64,000 nucleotides of DNA from Myxococcota bacterium (GCA_028285625.1 JANQOX010000015.1:118329-182328), one strand, 5' to 3'. Shown: positions 43,081 through 51,213, counted from the first letter of the stretch. Program-made: numbers and translations. Notes: a model not told the origin generated them from the letters alone.

Positions 43081-43737
43081 ATGCCGAGTCGGATGGACGA
43101 GCGGATGGTGACGATCGAGCGGGGAGACGCGCCGGGGTCGAGCCTCGAGGGGATCTTCTTGCGCGCGGGCGAACCGCCGAGTGCGTCGGGTGCGGTGGTC
43201 GCCGCGCCGCATCCGCTCTACGGCGGCAGCATGGACTCGCCGGTGGTGAACGAGGTGGCCTACGCCTGTTGCCGCGCCGGCATCGCTTCGCTGCGCTTCA
43301 ACTGGAGAGGCGTGGGCGCGAGCTCGGGCGCGCCCAGCGGCGAGCCCGACGAGGCCGACGCCGACTACGACGCGAGCCTCGCGCACATGGCCGACACGGT
43401 GGAGGGTCCGATCCTCGCCTGCGGCTATTCGTTCGGCGCCGCCGCGGCCGTGCGCGCCGCCCAGCGCAGCCGGCGCGTGGACCGCCTGCTGCTGGTGGCG
43501 CCGCCTCCGGCGTTGGTGGCGCCGGACCTGCTCGGTGCGAGCGGGCGCCGCACGCTCGTCGTGGTGGGTGCCGAGGATCGGCTGGCGCCCGCGAGCGACC
43601 TGTCGGCTGCGCTGATCGAAGAACCCCAGGTGCACTTCGAGGCGATTCCCGAGACCGATCACTTCTTCATGACCGGCCTCGCCCAGCTCGGACGCATCGT
43701 GTGCGACTGGCTGGGCGTGGCGCGCGAGGACGCCTAG
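43081..43737 (+). CDS. small alpha/beta hydrolase
   Basis: A 218-residue alpha/beta-hydrolase of the dienelactone-hydrolase-like/esterase group. The nucleophile elbow GYSFGAAAAV (Ser at about 120) follows FNWRGVGASSG near the oxyanion region. Acid and His residues are in VGAEDRLAP (Asp at about 165) and ETDHFFM (His at about 190). The opening HPLYGGSMDSPVV is typical of the PHB/alpha-beta subgroup that acts on short esters or lactones. The stop shares a CTAG with the convergent histidine kinase gene. Confidence 0.87.
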   Translation: MPSRMDERMVTIERGDAPGSSLEGIFLRAGEPPSASGAVVAAPHPLYGGSMDSPVVNEVAYACCRAGIASLRFNWRGVGASSGAPSGEPDEADADYDASLAHMADTVEGPILACGYSFGAAAAVRAAQRSRRVDRLLLVAPPPALVAPDLLGASGRRTLVVVGAEDRLAPASDLSAALIEEPQVHFEAIPETDHFFMTGLAQLGRIVCDWLGVAREDA

Positions 43738-44909
43738 CGGCCCCGGGGTAGCGCCACGGCGAAGCGCGTTCCGCCTTCGGCGCGCGGGGTGGCGCCGACG
43801 CGGCCGCCCGCTTCTTCGACGATGCGCCGCGTGATCGCGAGCCCGAGCCCGCCGGGCGCTCCCTCGCGCGTGGTCACGAACGGCTCGAAAAGATGCTCGG
43901 CGAGCGTCTCGGGGATGCCGGGCCCGTCGTCGTCCACACGGATCTCGATCGCATCGTCCGTGGCCGATGCGCCCAGCCGGATACTGCCGCCGCTGGGGGT
44001 CGCGTCCAGCGCGTTCAGCAGCAGGTTGAGCACCACCTGCCGCAGACCGTCCGCGGCCAGCGGGACGACGAGGTTGCCCTCGACGGCGGCGACCTCGACG
44101 GCCACGCCTTGATCGGCCGCACGGTGCGCCACCAGACGCGCCGCACCTTCGAGCGCGGCGCCGACCTCGGCGGCGTCGTCTTCGCGCGCGGCCGGTGCCG
44201 GGCGGCCGTGCTCGAGCACGACGTCGAGCAGGCGTTCCACGCGCCGCAGTTCGTCCGACGCCACCGACAGGAAGCTCTCGCGAAACTCGGGGTCGTCGAT
44301 CCGCTCGGGCAGCAGCTGCAGGAACGTCTTCACCGAGACCAGCGGGTTGCGGATCTCGTGCACGATCTCGGCCACCAGGCCACCCAGTGCCGCCAGCCGG
44401 TCGAGCCGGCGCACGTGGTCGTCGAGTCGAAGCAGGCGCCGGGCTGCACTGGCCGTGCGCGCATCGGACGAGAGCAGCGAGGCGGTCTTGCCCAGCACGG
44501 CCAGGTTGCGCGGTCGCACGCGTCCCGGCGGCTCGGCGTCGTGACCCATCAGGATCACCGCGGTCGCACCGTCCGGGCCCGGTGCGATCGGGGCCGCAGC
44601 GTGCAGCCCGTGGCTGGCGGGGATGGTGCCGAGAACGGGCCCTGCGGCCGGCGTACCGAGATCGACGGGGCCTTCGAGGGCGCAGGCCGCATCGAGCACT
44701 TCGGGGTTCGGCGCTTCGATCCGCGCGCCGGGCAGCCTCGCGGCGAGCACGCGCGGGCGCCCGGCCTCGTCGTGCGCCCAGACCGCCGAACGTGTGCAGC
44801 GGGTGTGGCGGACGAGGTCGCGCAGCGCGCGCGCGAACGCCCCCTGTAGGCCCGACTCGATCGATGCGATCGGCGGCCGGGCGACGGGCGGGCCGTGCGG
44901 ATCCCCCAT
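43734..44909 (-). CDS. soluble sensor histidine kinase
   Basis: A 391-residue kinase: an N-terminal GAF-like sensory part (about 15-150), a HisKA helix with H-box EIVHEIRNPL (His184 is the phospho-acceptor), and a HATPase domain with N-box QVVLNLLLNALDA, G1 DDGPGIP and G2 GGLGLAI. There is no membrane helix, so it senses a cytosolic signal. The cognate response regulator is not adjacent; the NtrC-type gene 6 kb away is one candidate. A TTGACA -35-like box lies upstream. The stop overlaps the alpha/beta hydrolase stop. Confidence 0.92.
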   Translation of the reverse strand: MGDPHGPPVARPPIASIESGLQGAFARALRDLVRHTRCTRSAVWAHDEAGRPRVLAARLPGARIEAPNPEVLDAACALEGPVDLGTPAAGPVLGTIPASHGLHAAAPIAPGPDGATAVILMGHDAEPPGRVRPRNLAVLGKTASLLSSDARTASAARRLLRLDDHVRRLDRLAALGGLVAEIVHEIRNPLVSVKTFLQLLPERIDDPEFRESFLSVASDELRRVERLLDVVLEHGRPAPAAREDDAAEVGAALEGAARLVAHRAADQGVAVEVAAVEGNLVVPLAADGLRQVVLNLLLNALDATPSGGSIRLGASATDDAIEIRVDDDGPGIPETLAEHLFEPFVTTREGAPGGLGLAITRRIVEEAGGRVGATPRAEGGTRFAVALPRGR

Positions 44910-44918
44910 TCCGGCCCG

Positions 44919-44948
44919 TTGCTACCTTGCCAACGGCGCGCCTGTCAA
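44919..44948 (-). promoter_or_regulatory. possible sigma70-type promoter of the histidine kinase gene
   Basis: On the minus strand TTGACA (44948-44943) is followed after 18 bp by TAGCAA (44924-44919). The -35 match is perfect and the -10 weak. The transcript would start within a few bases of the ATG at 44909, giving a nearly leaderless mRNA. A six-bp inverted repeat (CCGTTG/CAACGG, 44916-44936) overlaps the same region. Confidence 0.35.
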
Positions 44949-44989
44949 CGTGTTTTCCGATCGGGCGCCCGAGATACCGCCCCCCAACC

Positions 44990-45694
44990 ATGCCCGAGAT
45001 CACTGCACTCCAACGCGCCGACACGCTGTTCTTCGACCTCGATGGCGTGATCGTCGACTCGCGCGAACCGATCACCCGCTGCATGAACGCAGCACTCCAG
45101 GCGATCGGTCAGGCGCCGGAGCCCGCCAGAGCGCTCGAACGCTTCATCGGTCCACCCCTTCACGCGGCCTTTGCCGAAGTGCTCAAGCTTCGGGGATTGC
45201 CCGAGGCGGGGATCGAAGCCCAGGCGGAGGCGTGTGTCGCCGCGTACCGCAGCCGCTACCGAAGCGTGTCCCTCGAGACCCCGGCGTTCGAGGGCATTCC
45301 CGCGGTGCTGGCGGTGCTCTGCGATCGCTACCGGCTCGCGATCGCCACCTCGAAGCCCGAGGCCTTCGCGCGCCCGATCCTCGAGGCCCGGCAGCTCGAC
45401 CACCACTTCGACCACGTGGCTGCCCCTCCCCTCGAAGCCACCCATCTCGAGGACAAGACCGCGACCCTCGGCCACGGCCTGGCGGCACTGGGCCTCGAAC
45501 GTCCCCGTGCCGGAGCCGGCGCGCCCGCGGTGATGATCGGCGATCGGGCCAGCGACATCGCCGCTGGCCGCCACCACGGCCTGCCCACGGTGGGGGTCGC
45601 CTGGGGCATCGGCGGCGCGGAAGAGCTGCGCGGGGCGGGAGCCGACTGGATCGTCGCGTCGCCCACGGACCTGCTCGCGATCCTGGGGGGTTGA
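44990..45694 (+). CDS. HAD-superfamily phosphatase (phosphoglycolate phosphatase-like)
   Basis: A 234-residue HAD hydrolase. Motif I is FFDLDGVIVDS (nucleophile Asp16, acid Asp18). Motif II is the TSKP region, with the conserved Thr-Ser, and motif IV reads MIGDRASDIAAG. The helical cap and length fit the Gph/PGMB-like class, which dephosphorylates 2-phosphoglycolate or similar. The start ATG at 44990 immediately precedes motif I by a normal distance. The stop TGA lies within the -35 box of the following arsR-type promoter. Confidence 0.88.
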   Translation: MPEITALQRADTLFFDLDGVIVDSREPITRCMNAALQAIGQAPEPARALERFIGPPLHAAFAEVLKLRGLPEAGIEAQAEACVAAYRSRYRSVSLETPAFEGIPAVLAVLCDRYRLAIATSKPEAFARPILEARQLDHHFDHVAAPPLEATHLEDKTATLGHGLAALGLERPRAGAGAPAVMIGDRASDIAAGRHHGLPTVGVAWGIGGAEELRGAGADWIVASPTDLLAILGG

Positions 45695-45719
45695 CGTCCG
45701 GTCCAGGCCAGAGTAGAAA
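45691..45719 (+). promoter_or_regulatory. sigma70-type promoter of the arsR-type operon
   Basis: TTGACG (45691-45696) is followed after exactly 17 bp by TAGAAA (45714-45719), five and four matches to consensus. The -10 box overlaps the first operator palindrome, so repressor binding would compete with RNA polymerase. The -35 box overlaps the stop codon of the HAD gene. Confidence 0.6.
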
Positions 45720-45750
45720 GGAGTCGCTTTCTAGAAAGGAAGTGCTTTCT
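45715..45750. promoter_or_regulatory. two perfect 18-bp operator palindromes in tandem
   Basis: AGAAAG-N6-CTTTCT occurs at 45715-45732 and again, directly abutting, at 45733-45750. Each has perfect six-base arms and a different six-base centre (GAGTCG, GAAGTG). The pair sits between the -10 element and the ATG at 45752 and covers the probable ribosome-binding bases GGAAG. Dyads of this design are what winged-helix ArsR/MarR-type repressors bind; the gene immediately downstream encodes such a protein, so autoregulation is likely. Confidence 0.85.
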
Positions 45751-45751
45751 A

Positions 45752-46387
45752 ATGACTCCCGACGCTCCGGCCCGCGTGCTGGCGATCCGCGACCCCGAGG
45801 TGCTCCAGGCCCTCGCACACCCGACCCGGGTCGAGATGCTCGAGGTCCTGCGCGAGCCCGGCTCGGCGGCGGCCGTGGGCCGCCGCATCGGCCAGCCGCG
45901 TCAGCGCGTGAACCACCACCTGAAGGCCCTCGAAGAGGCCGGCCTGGTCGATCGGGTGGGGACCCGCCAGCGCGGCAACTTCACCGAGACGCTCTATCGC
46001 GCCACGGCCTGCAGCTACGTCGTTTCTCCAGCAGTCTCGTGGTCCGGGCCCCAGCGCCCCGAGGCGCTGCGCAGCCAGCATGCGCTCGAGACCCTGGTGG
46101 CCGAGGGCGAGCGCCTGCAGCTGGCCGCCGCGGGCCTGCTCGATCGCGCCGCGTTCGAAGGCGAAGAGGTCGCGAGCGCCTGCGTCACCGCCGAGCTCGG
46201 CTTCGCCGACGAAGCGCAGCGCGCAGCATTCCTGAACGAGTACCTCGAGGTCGTGAAGGACCTGATCGAGCGTCACGGGCGTTCCACGCGCCCGTCTACG
46301 GATGCGCCCGCCACCGAAGGGCCGGGCAGCGAGACCTATCGGGTGCTGCTCGCGGTCCACCCCAAAGAAGAAGGAAGCGTGCAATGA
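45752..46387 (+). CDS. ArsR-family winged-helix regulator
   Basis: A 211-residue transcription factor. The winged-helix domain occupies about 15-75, with ALAHPTRVEMLEVL, the recognition helix RQRVNHHLKALEEAGLV and a wing following. The remainder is a helical effector or dimer domain with no CxC metal-binding motif, so metal sensing is unlikely; organic-ligand sensing is more probable. Two perfect palindromes abut upstream. Its last codons overlap the SRPBCC-PDZ gene (ATGA), a coupling familiar for ArsR-AHSA1 pairs. Confidence 0.9.
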   Translation: MTPDAPARVLAIRDPEVLQALAHPTRVEMLEVLREPGSAAAVGRRIGQPRQRVNHHLKALEEAGLVDRVGTRQRGNFTETLYRATACSYVVSPAVSWSGPQRPEALRSQHALETLVAEGERLQLAAAGLLDRAAFEGEEVASACVTAELGFADEAQRAAFLNEYLEVVKDLIERHGRSTRPSTDAPATEGPGSETYRVLLAVHPKEEGSVQ

Positions 46388-47079
46388 GCAAGGTCTGGAA
46401 GCGAACGTTCGACCTCCGGCTGCCCCTCGATACGGTTTGGGGCGCATTCACCGATGCCGAGTTCCTCGGCAAGTTGTTCGCCGTGCCCGAGGGCGCGCAG
46501 GACCATCTGCCGGAGGGCGAGACCGGTGCAACGCAGCCCAAGGTGCTCGAGGTGCGCGACCACGAGTTCCTGCGTTGGACGCAGAACCACCCGCGAATGC
46601 CCGAGAAGAGCGAGTTCAGCTGCACCTTCGAAGAGCAGGAGGGGGGCAGCCGAGTCACCATCACGAGGTCGGGCTTCGGAGAAGGCGAGCTGTCCGAGCT
46701 GTTCGCCAAGTCGCACGCGACCGGTTGGAGTCACGGCTTCCAGGACATGATCCTGGCGCTCGAGACCGGCGTGTTCGCCCATCGTCACTACAACGGCGTG
46801 TCGAAGAGCTCGCTGGGTGTGTCCTACGCCGAGACCCCGGCCGGGCTCGAGGTGTGTGAGGTGCTGCCGGGCACCTTCGGCGAGGCGGTGGGACTCGCGC
46901 GTGGCGACGTCCTGGTGCGTCTCGCCGATGCGCCGCTCTTCGCTCGGACCGATCTTTGGACCCTGCTGTGCGCATTCGAGGCCGGCCGCGAGACCGAGAT
47001 CGAGTGGGTGCACGAGGGTGAGCTGCGGCGCGCGCAGGCGCCGCTCTCGGCCGTGGCCCTGCGAGCCGTCGGCGAGTAG
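46384..47079 (+). CDS. SRPBCC (AHSA1-like) protein fused to a PDZ-like domain
   Basis: A 231-residue protein. Residues 1 to about 135 form a START/Bet v1-type hydrophobic-pocket domain of the AHSA1 group, with WGAFTDAEFLGKLFAVP, HEFLRWTQNHP and SRVTITRSGFGEGEL. Residues about 145-220 read as a PDZ-like domain, with GLEVCEVLPGTFGEAVGLARG and GDVLVRLADAPL. Single-domain AHSA1 proteins commonly follow arsR-type genes; the PDZ addition is unusual. There is no signal peptide or membrane helix. The start ATG overlaps the regulator's stop by four bases. Confidence 0.8.
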   Translation: MSKVWKRTFDLRLPLDTVWGAFTDAEFLGKLFAVPEGAQDHLPEGETGATQPKVLEVRDHEFLRWTQNHPRMPEKSEFSCTFEEQEGGSRVTITRSGFGEGELSELFAKSHATGWSHGFQDMILALETGVFAHRHYNGVSKSSLGVSYAETPAGLEVCEVLPGTFGEAVGLARGDVLVRLADAPLFARTDLWTLLCAFEAGRETEIEWVHEGELRRAQAPLSAVALRAVGE

Positions 47080-47087
47080 GGCGGGTT

Positions 47088-47103
47088 CGGCGGGCGCCCG
47101 CCG
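47088..47103. terminator. 16-bp perfect palindrome between convergent genes
   Basis: CGGCGGGC followed by GCCCGCCG forms a six-pair stem with a GCGC loop, in the 34-bp gap between the SRPBCC-PDZ gene and the PBP1a gene. Its symmetry suits a bidirectional terminator. There is no T-tract. Confidence 0.45.
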
Positions 47104-47113
47104 CGGAGCGCCC

Positions 47114-49531
47114 CTAGAAGTCGAGCCGCAGGCGCCGCTCGCTCTCGGGGGCGGCGGCGCGCGCCTCGGCGCGTGCGGTGGGCGCCGTGCCGGCGAGGAA
47201 TGCCTGGAAGACGGTGTCCTCGCTGCCCGGTGCGGCGAGCAGCCCCGTGGCTGCGTCGATGCGCGCGAACACGATGCCGTCGGGGACCACCAGGTCGCGC
47301 TTGGGGCGCCCTTCGAGCGCAACCTTCATGAAGTCGATCCAGATCGGCAGCGCCGCGCGGCCACCGGTCTCGCCGCGGCCCAGCACGTGGTCTTCGTCGA
47401 AGCCCACCCAGGCACCGGTGGCGACGTCGGGCGAGAAGCCGACGAACCAGGCGTCCCCGCCGTCGTTGGTCGTGCCGGTCTTGCCGCCCAGCGTGCGGCC
47501 CAGCGACCGTGCCCTGCGGCCGGTGCCGCGCGGGTGCTCGACGACGTCGCGCAACAGGCTTGCCGCCAGGTAGGCGGTCGCAGGATCCATCGCAGCTTCT
47601 CCGGCTTTTCCGGCTTCTTCGGCTGCGAGCCGCGTGGCGCCGCCGGAAGGCCGTTCCTCGTCCAACGGCAGGTGCTCGAGCAGCACCTGACCGTCGCGAT
47701 CGAGCACGCGCCGCACGAAGATCGGCTCGACGGTGTGACCGCCCGCTGCCAGGGTGGCGTAGGCGCGCGTGATCTCGAGCAGGGTCACCGGGCTCACACC
47801 GAGGGCGAGCCCGAGGTTGCGGTCGAGCCGCGACTCGATGCCGAGCCGACGCGACAGGTCGAGTACACGGCCTACGCCGATCTCCTGCAGCACGTGGATC
47901 GCCGCGTTGTTCACCGAGCGCGCAAGCGCCTCGCGGAGGGTGATCGCGCCGAGGAACTTGCGACCGTAGTTCTCGGGCCGCCAGGACACGCCCGACTCGG
48001 GGTCGTCGTAGACCACGGGCCGGTCGTAGACGGTGCTCGCAGGCGTGAACTCCGACTCCACGGCCGCCGCGTAGATCAGCGGCTTGTAGGCCGAGCCCGG
48101 CTGGCGCCGCGCCTGGGTGGTTCGGTCGAACTCGCTCTGCTCGAAGTCGCGGCCGCCGACCAGGGCCAGCACCTCGCCCGTGCCGATCTCGAACGAGAGC
48201 AGGGCGCCTTCGGCCAGGGGTTCCTGGTAGAGCCGGGCCACCGCCGTGCCGTCGTCCGACGGCTGCACCCGGAAGCGCGCCACGTCGCCCACCGCGAACA
48301 CGTCGTCGAGGGAGTCCACCTTGTCCCAGCGGTGGTCGTCGCCGTAGGGGCGCGCCCAGGTGACGTCGTCGAGGGCGACCTGGGCTTCGAGCCCGGGTGC
48401 AAAACCGACGGTGGCATGGCCGGCCTTCTCGTCGAGGCGTAGCACCACGCCCAGCAGCGGCTGGGGGGGCTCGTGCCCTTCGGGCCAGCGATCGATCCCC
48501 CCGTTCTCCTCGGCGATCCCGGCCAAGGGGCCGGCCGGGTCGGTCAGGTCGGTCGAGCCGACGCTACGCACGGCGCCGCGGTAGCCCTGCCGGTGGTCGT
48601 GAGCCACGAGCCCGGCCCGCACCGCCTCGGTCGCCTGGTGTTGGAGTGCGAGGTCGAGCGTGGTCTCGATCACGAGTCCGCCGCCGAGCAGCTGATCGTT
48701 GCCCAACACGTCCACCAGGCGGCGACGCACCTGTTCGGAGAAGTACGCGGCATCGGCGAAGTTCTCGCGGAAGGCGGGCGTGGCGAGTTCGGGCGGCTCG
48801 TCGCGTGCGGCCTGCCAGGTGGCGTCGTCGAGGAACCCCTCTTCGCGCATGCGGTCGAGTACGTAGCGGCGCCGGTCTTCGGATCGTTCCGGGCTCAAGA
48901 AGGGCGAGTGACGGCCGGGCGCCTTGGGCAGGCCCGCCAGCATGGCGGCCTCGGCGACGGTCACCTCGCCGATGGGCTTGCCGTAGTAGGTGAGGGCCGC
49001 TTCGGCGATGCCGTGTGCACCCGCGCCGAAGTAGATCTGGTTCAGGTAGAGCTCGAGGATCTCTTCCTTGGTGAAGCGGTCCTCGATGCGTTGGGCCAGC
49101 AGGGCCTCGCGGATCTTGCGGGTGTAGGTCTGCTCCGGGCTCAGCAGCAGCTGCTTCACCATCTGTTGGGTGATGGTGCTGGCGCCCTGCACGGTCTCGC
49201 CGCCGGCGCGCACGTTGGCCCACGCTGCGCGCAGGATCGAGCGGTAGTCGACGCCCCCGTGCTCGTAGAAGGTGTCGTCCTCGGCGGCGAGGAAGGCGTC
49301 GATCACCACCTGCGGCACGTCGGCCAACGGCACCATGCGCCGGCGCTCGACGAAGAACTCGGCGATCGGCTCCCCGTGGCGGTCGAGCACCACGGTGGTC
49401 AGCGGGGGTCGATAGTCGGCCAGCGTCGTGAAGTCGGGCAGGTCGCGGACGAGGCTCCAATACAGGCCCCCGACCGCCAAGCCGCCCAAGAAGGCCGCGA
49501 CGATTCCCCCCACGAGAAGCACCCGAATCAC
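47114..49531 (-). CDS. mrcA: class A penicillin-binding protein (PBP1a)
   Basis: An 805-residue bifunctional peptidoglycan synthase. A single membrane anchor (about 5-27) precedes the GT51 transglycosylase domain, with the glutamate motif AAEDDTFYEHGGVD (Glu84). The transpeptidase domain has SAYK (Ser480, Lys483), SVN (539-541) and KTG (684-686). An insert of about 100 residues between the two domains matches PBP1a-type OB-like regions. It polymerises and cross-links murein on the periplasmic side. It diverges from gshB by 65 bp. Confidence 0.96.
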   Translation of the reverse strand: MIRVLLVGGIVAAFLGGLAVGGLYWSLVRDLPDFTTLADYRPPLTTVVLDRHGEPIAEFFVERRRMVPLADVPQVVIDAFLAAEDDTFYEHGGVDYRSILRAAWANVRAGGETVQGASTITQQMVKQLLLSPEQTYTRKIREALLAQRIEDRFTKEEILELYLNQIYFGAGAHGIAEAALTYYGKPIGEVTVAEAAMLAGLPKAPGRHSPFLSPERSEDRRRYVLDRMREEGFLDDATWQAARDEPPELATPAFRENFADAAYFSEQVRRRLVDVLGNDQLLGGGLVIETTLDLALQHQATEAVRAGLVAHDHRQGYRGAVRSVGSTDLTDPAGPLAGIAEENGGIDRWPEGHEPPQPLLGVVLRLDEKAGHATVGFAPGLEAQVALDDVTWARPYGDDHRWDKVDSLDDVFAVGDVARFRVQPSDDGTAVARLYQEPLAEGALLSFEIGTGEVLALVGGRDFEQSEFDRTTQARRQPGSAYKPLIYAAAVESEFTPASTVYDRPVVYDDPESGVSWRPENYGRKFLGAITLREALARSVNNAAIHVLQEIGVGRVLDLSRRLGIESRLDRNLGLALGVSPVTLLEITRAYATLAAGGHTVEPIFVRRVLDRDGQVLLEHLPLDEERPSGGATRLAAEEAGKAGEAAMDPATAYLAASLLRDVVEHPRGTGRRARSLGRTLGGKTGTTNDGGDAWFVGFSPDVATGAWVGFDEDHVLGRGETGGRAALPIWIDFMKVALEGRPKRDLVVPDGIVFARIDAATGLLAAPGSEDTVFQAFLAGTAPTARAEARAAAPESERRLRLDF

Positions 49532-49596
49532 GGTGGGTTAGGCTACCGAATCCACGTCGAGGCTGGCCCGAACCGGCCGAGCGAGAAGGAGAATCC

Positions 49597-50571
49597 GTGC
49601 CGGCGCGCACCATGGCGTTCGTGATGGACCCGGTCGAGGCCATCGACATCGAGGCCGACACGACCTTCGTGATCATGCTCGAGGCCCAGCGCCGCGGGCA
49701 CCGCGTGCTGGTCATCGATCCCATCGATCTGGGGGTCTCGGACGGCCACGCCACGGCGACGGTGAGGCCCATCACCCTGCGCCGCGAGGCCGGCAACCAC
49801 GTGGACGTGGGCGAGCCGCGCCACGTCGTGCTCGACGACGACGTGGACGTGGTCTTCCAGCGCAAGGACCCGCCGGTGGACGCCGAGTACGTGACCGCCA
49901 CCCAGATCCTGTCGCTATGCCGGCGCGCCCGGGTCCTGAACCGCCCAGCGGGCATCCTGGCGGCCAACGAGAAGCTCTACGCGCTCCACTTCGCCGACCT
50001 CATGCCGGAGACCTGCGTCAGCCACGAGATCCCGCGCCTGATCGACTTCCTGGCCCGGATGGGGGGCGAGATGATCGTGAAGCCCCTCGATGGCAAGGGC
50101 GGCGAGGGCATCTTCCACGTCACCAACAAGGACCGGAACCTCTTCTCGATCCTCGAGCAGTCCACGGCCTTCGGTACCCGGCGGGCCATGGCCCAGCGCT
50201 ACCTGCCCGGCGTGCGAGAGGGCGACAAGCGCATCCTGCTGGTGGACGGGGAGCCCCTGGGCGCGCTGATGCGGGTACCCGCCGACAACGAGGTGCGGGC
50301 CAACCTGCACGTGGGGGGCAAGGCCAGCGCCACGGCCCTGGACGCCGCCGACCGCATCATCGTCGAGCGGGTGCGCCCGTGGCTCGAGCGCGATGGCCTG
50401 TTCTTCGTCGGAATCGACGTCATCCAGGGCCTGCTCACCGAGGTGAACGTGACCAGCCCGACGGGCATCCAGGAGATGAATGCCCTCGACGGGGCCCGCT
50501 ACGAGGAGCGGATCCTCGAGGCCGTAGAGGCCCTGCTCGACGCTCCGGTCGACGCTCCGGTAGGCGGTTAG
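49597..50571 (+). CDS. gshB: glutathione synthetase
   Basis: A 324-residue ATP-grasp ligase joining gamma-glutamylcysteine and glycine. The ATP-binding loop IVKPLDGKGGEGIF is at about residues 164-177, with QRKDPP at about 88-93 and the magnesium-binding EVNVTSPTGIQEMN near residue 290. The GTG start has AAGGAG seven bases upstream. A partner gshA is not in the window. The last residues DAPVDAPV derive from a short DNA duplication. Confidence 0.96.
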   Translation: MPARTMAFVMDPVEAIDIEADTTFVIMLEAQRRGHRVLVIDPIDLGVSDGHATATVRPITLRREAGNHVDVGEPRHVVLDDDVDVVFQRKDPPVDAEYVTATQILSLCRRARVLNRPAGILAANEKLYALHFADLMPETCVSHEIPRLIDFLARMGGEMIVKPLDGKGGEGIFHVTNKDRNLFSILEQSTAFGTRRAMAQRYLPGVREGDKRILLVDGEPLGALMRVPADNEVRANLHVGGKASATALDAADRIIVERVRPWLERDGLFFVGIDVIQGLLTEVNVTSPTGIQEMNALDGARYEERILEAVEALLDAPVDAPVGG

Positions 50572-50579
50572 TCGCAACT

Positions 50580-50619
50580 ACCGTCGGTAAACCCCTGAAA
50601 TATCTGTTGACACCGTCGG
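50580..50619 (+). repeat. ACCGTCGG direct repeats flanking the -35 box
   Basis: Identical octamers at 50580-50587 and 50612-50619 are 32 bp apart, about three helical turns. They bracket the -35 hexamer of the histone-like gene promoter. An activator or repressor could bind both on one DNA face. Confidence 0.35.
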
Positions 50620-50635
50620 AAGGGGGGCCGATCAT
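50607..50635 (+). promoter_or_regulatory. promoter of the histone-like gene
   Basis: A perfect TTGACA (50607-50612) and GATCAT (50630-50635, four of six matches) are separated by 17 bp, in unusually AT-rich local sequence (GAAATATCTG) for this genome. The transcript start would be near 50642, giving a leader of about 90 bases before the ATG at 50732. Confidence 0.6.
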
Positions 50636-50687
50636 CCTGCGGTGTACCCCGGGGTGCCGACCCCCACCTCCGAGGGCGCTTCCTCCA

Positions 50688-50713
50688 CCGATCTGGAAAC
50701 CCGATCTGGAAAC
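50688..50713 (+). repeat. 13-bp exact tandem duplication in the leader
   Basis: CCGATCTGGAAAC occurs twice back to back at 50688-50700 and 50701-50713. It lies immediately before the strong ribosome-binding site GGAGGAG (50718-50724) of the histone-like gene. It may be a post-transcriptional control element or a recent slippage duplication. Confidence 0.6.
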
Positions 50714-50731
50714 CACCGGAGGAGATGGCCC

Positions 50732-51154
50732 ATGGCCACCAAGGTTGCGAGGACCGGAGTCCAGCGCGAGAAGGGCTGGCTCTACTACTTGGACAAGAAG
50801 GGGCACGTCAGCCGCGCCAAGATGGCGCGGGGCGGCGGGAAGCCCTCGCGGGTGAAGCCGCAGCTGGTCGCGAAGGCCGGCGTGAAGCGCGAGCAGGGGT
50901 TCCTCTACTTCGTCGACAAGGACGGCGACGTGGCGCGGACCAAGATGGCGCAGGCGGGCACCCGCAAGCGCAAGGCCCCGGCACGCCGCAAGACGGCCCG
51001 GCGCACGCCGGCCCGGAAGCGGACGGCCCAGAAGAAGACCGCCCGCAAGAAGGCGACAGGCCGCAAGAAGGCCGCGCCGAAGAAGACGGCGCGGAAGAAG
51101 GCTTCTGCTCGCCGGAAGTCGACGGGCACGCGCAAGCGCGCCACCCGCCGGTAG
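50732..51154 (+). CDS. histone H1-like protein with duplicated N-terminal module
   Basis: A 140-residue basic protein. Residues about 1-70 hold two copies of a 33-residue unit of pattern GVxREkGxLYYxDKxGxVxRxKMA (copies around residues 7-35 and 41-69). Residues about 72-140 are an Ala/Lys/Arg tail with KKTARKKA-type repeats like histone H1 and AlgP C-termini. The start ATG at 50732 has GGAGGAG seven bases upstream. The tail suggests non-specific DNA compaction; the folded module I do not recognise. A strong hairpin follows the gene, so it is probably monocistronic. Confidence 0.85.
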   Translation: MATKVARTGVQREKGWLYYLDKKGHVSRAKMARGGGKPSRVKPQLVAKAGVKREQGFLYFVDKDGDVARTKMAQAGTRKRKAPARRKTARRTPARKRTAQKKTARKKATGRKKAAPKKTARKKASARRKSTGTRKRATRR

Positions 51155-51180
51155 GCCGGCGCAGGCAAGCCGAACGAGAA

Positions 51181-51213
51181 GCGGGGACGGCGGCTTCGGG
51201 CCGCCGTCCCCGC
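51181..51213 (+). terminator. strong hairpin terminator after the histone-like gene
   Basis: A 13-bp perfect stem, GCGGGGACGGCGG with CCGCCGTCCCCGC, closes a loop CTTCGGG that includes a stable TTCG core. It begins 27 bp after the stop. The trailing sequence is only weakly T-rich (CTATCCTTC). Confidence 0.75.

Noticed and set aside
44195..44989. Long N-terminal extension of the HAD phosphatase
   Set aside because: It overlaps the histidine kinase coding region; HAD motif I begins just after the ATG at 44990.
45752..46387. An arsenic-resistance locus
   Set aside because: The ArsR-type protein has no CxC metal motif and no arsenate reductase or efflux gene is nearby; the ArsA-type ATPases are 20 kb away.
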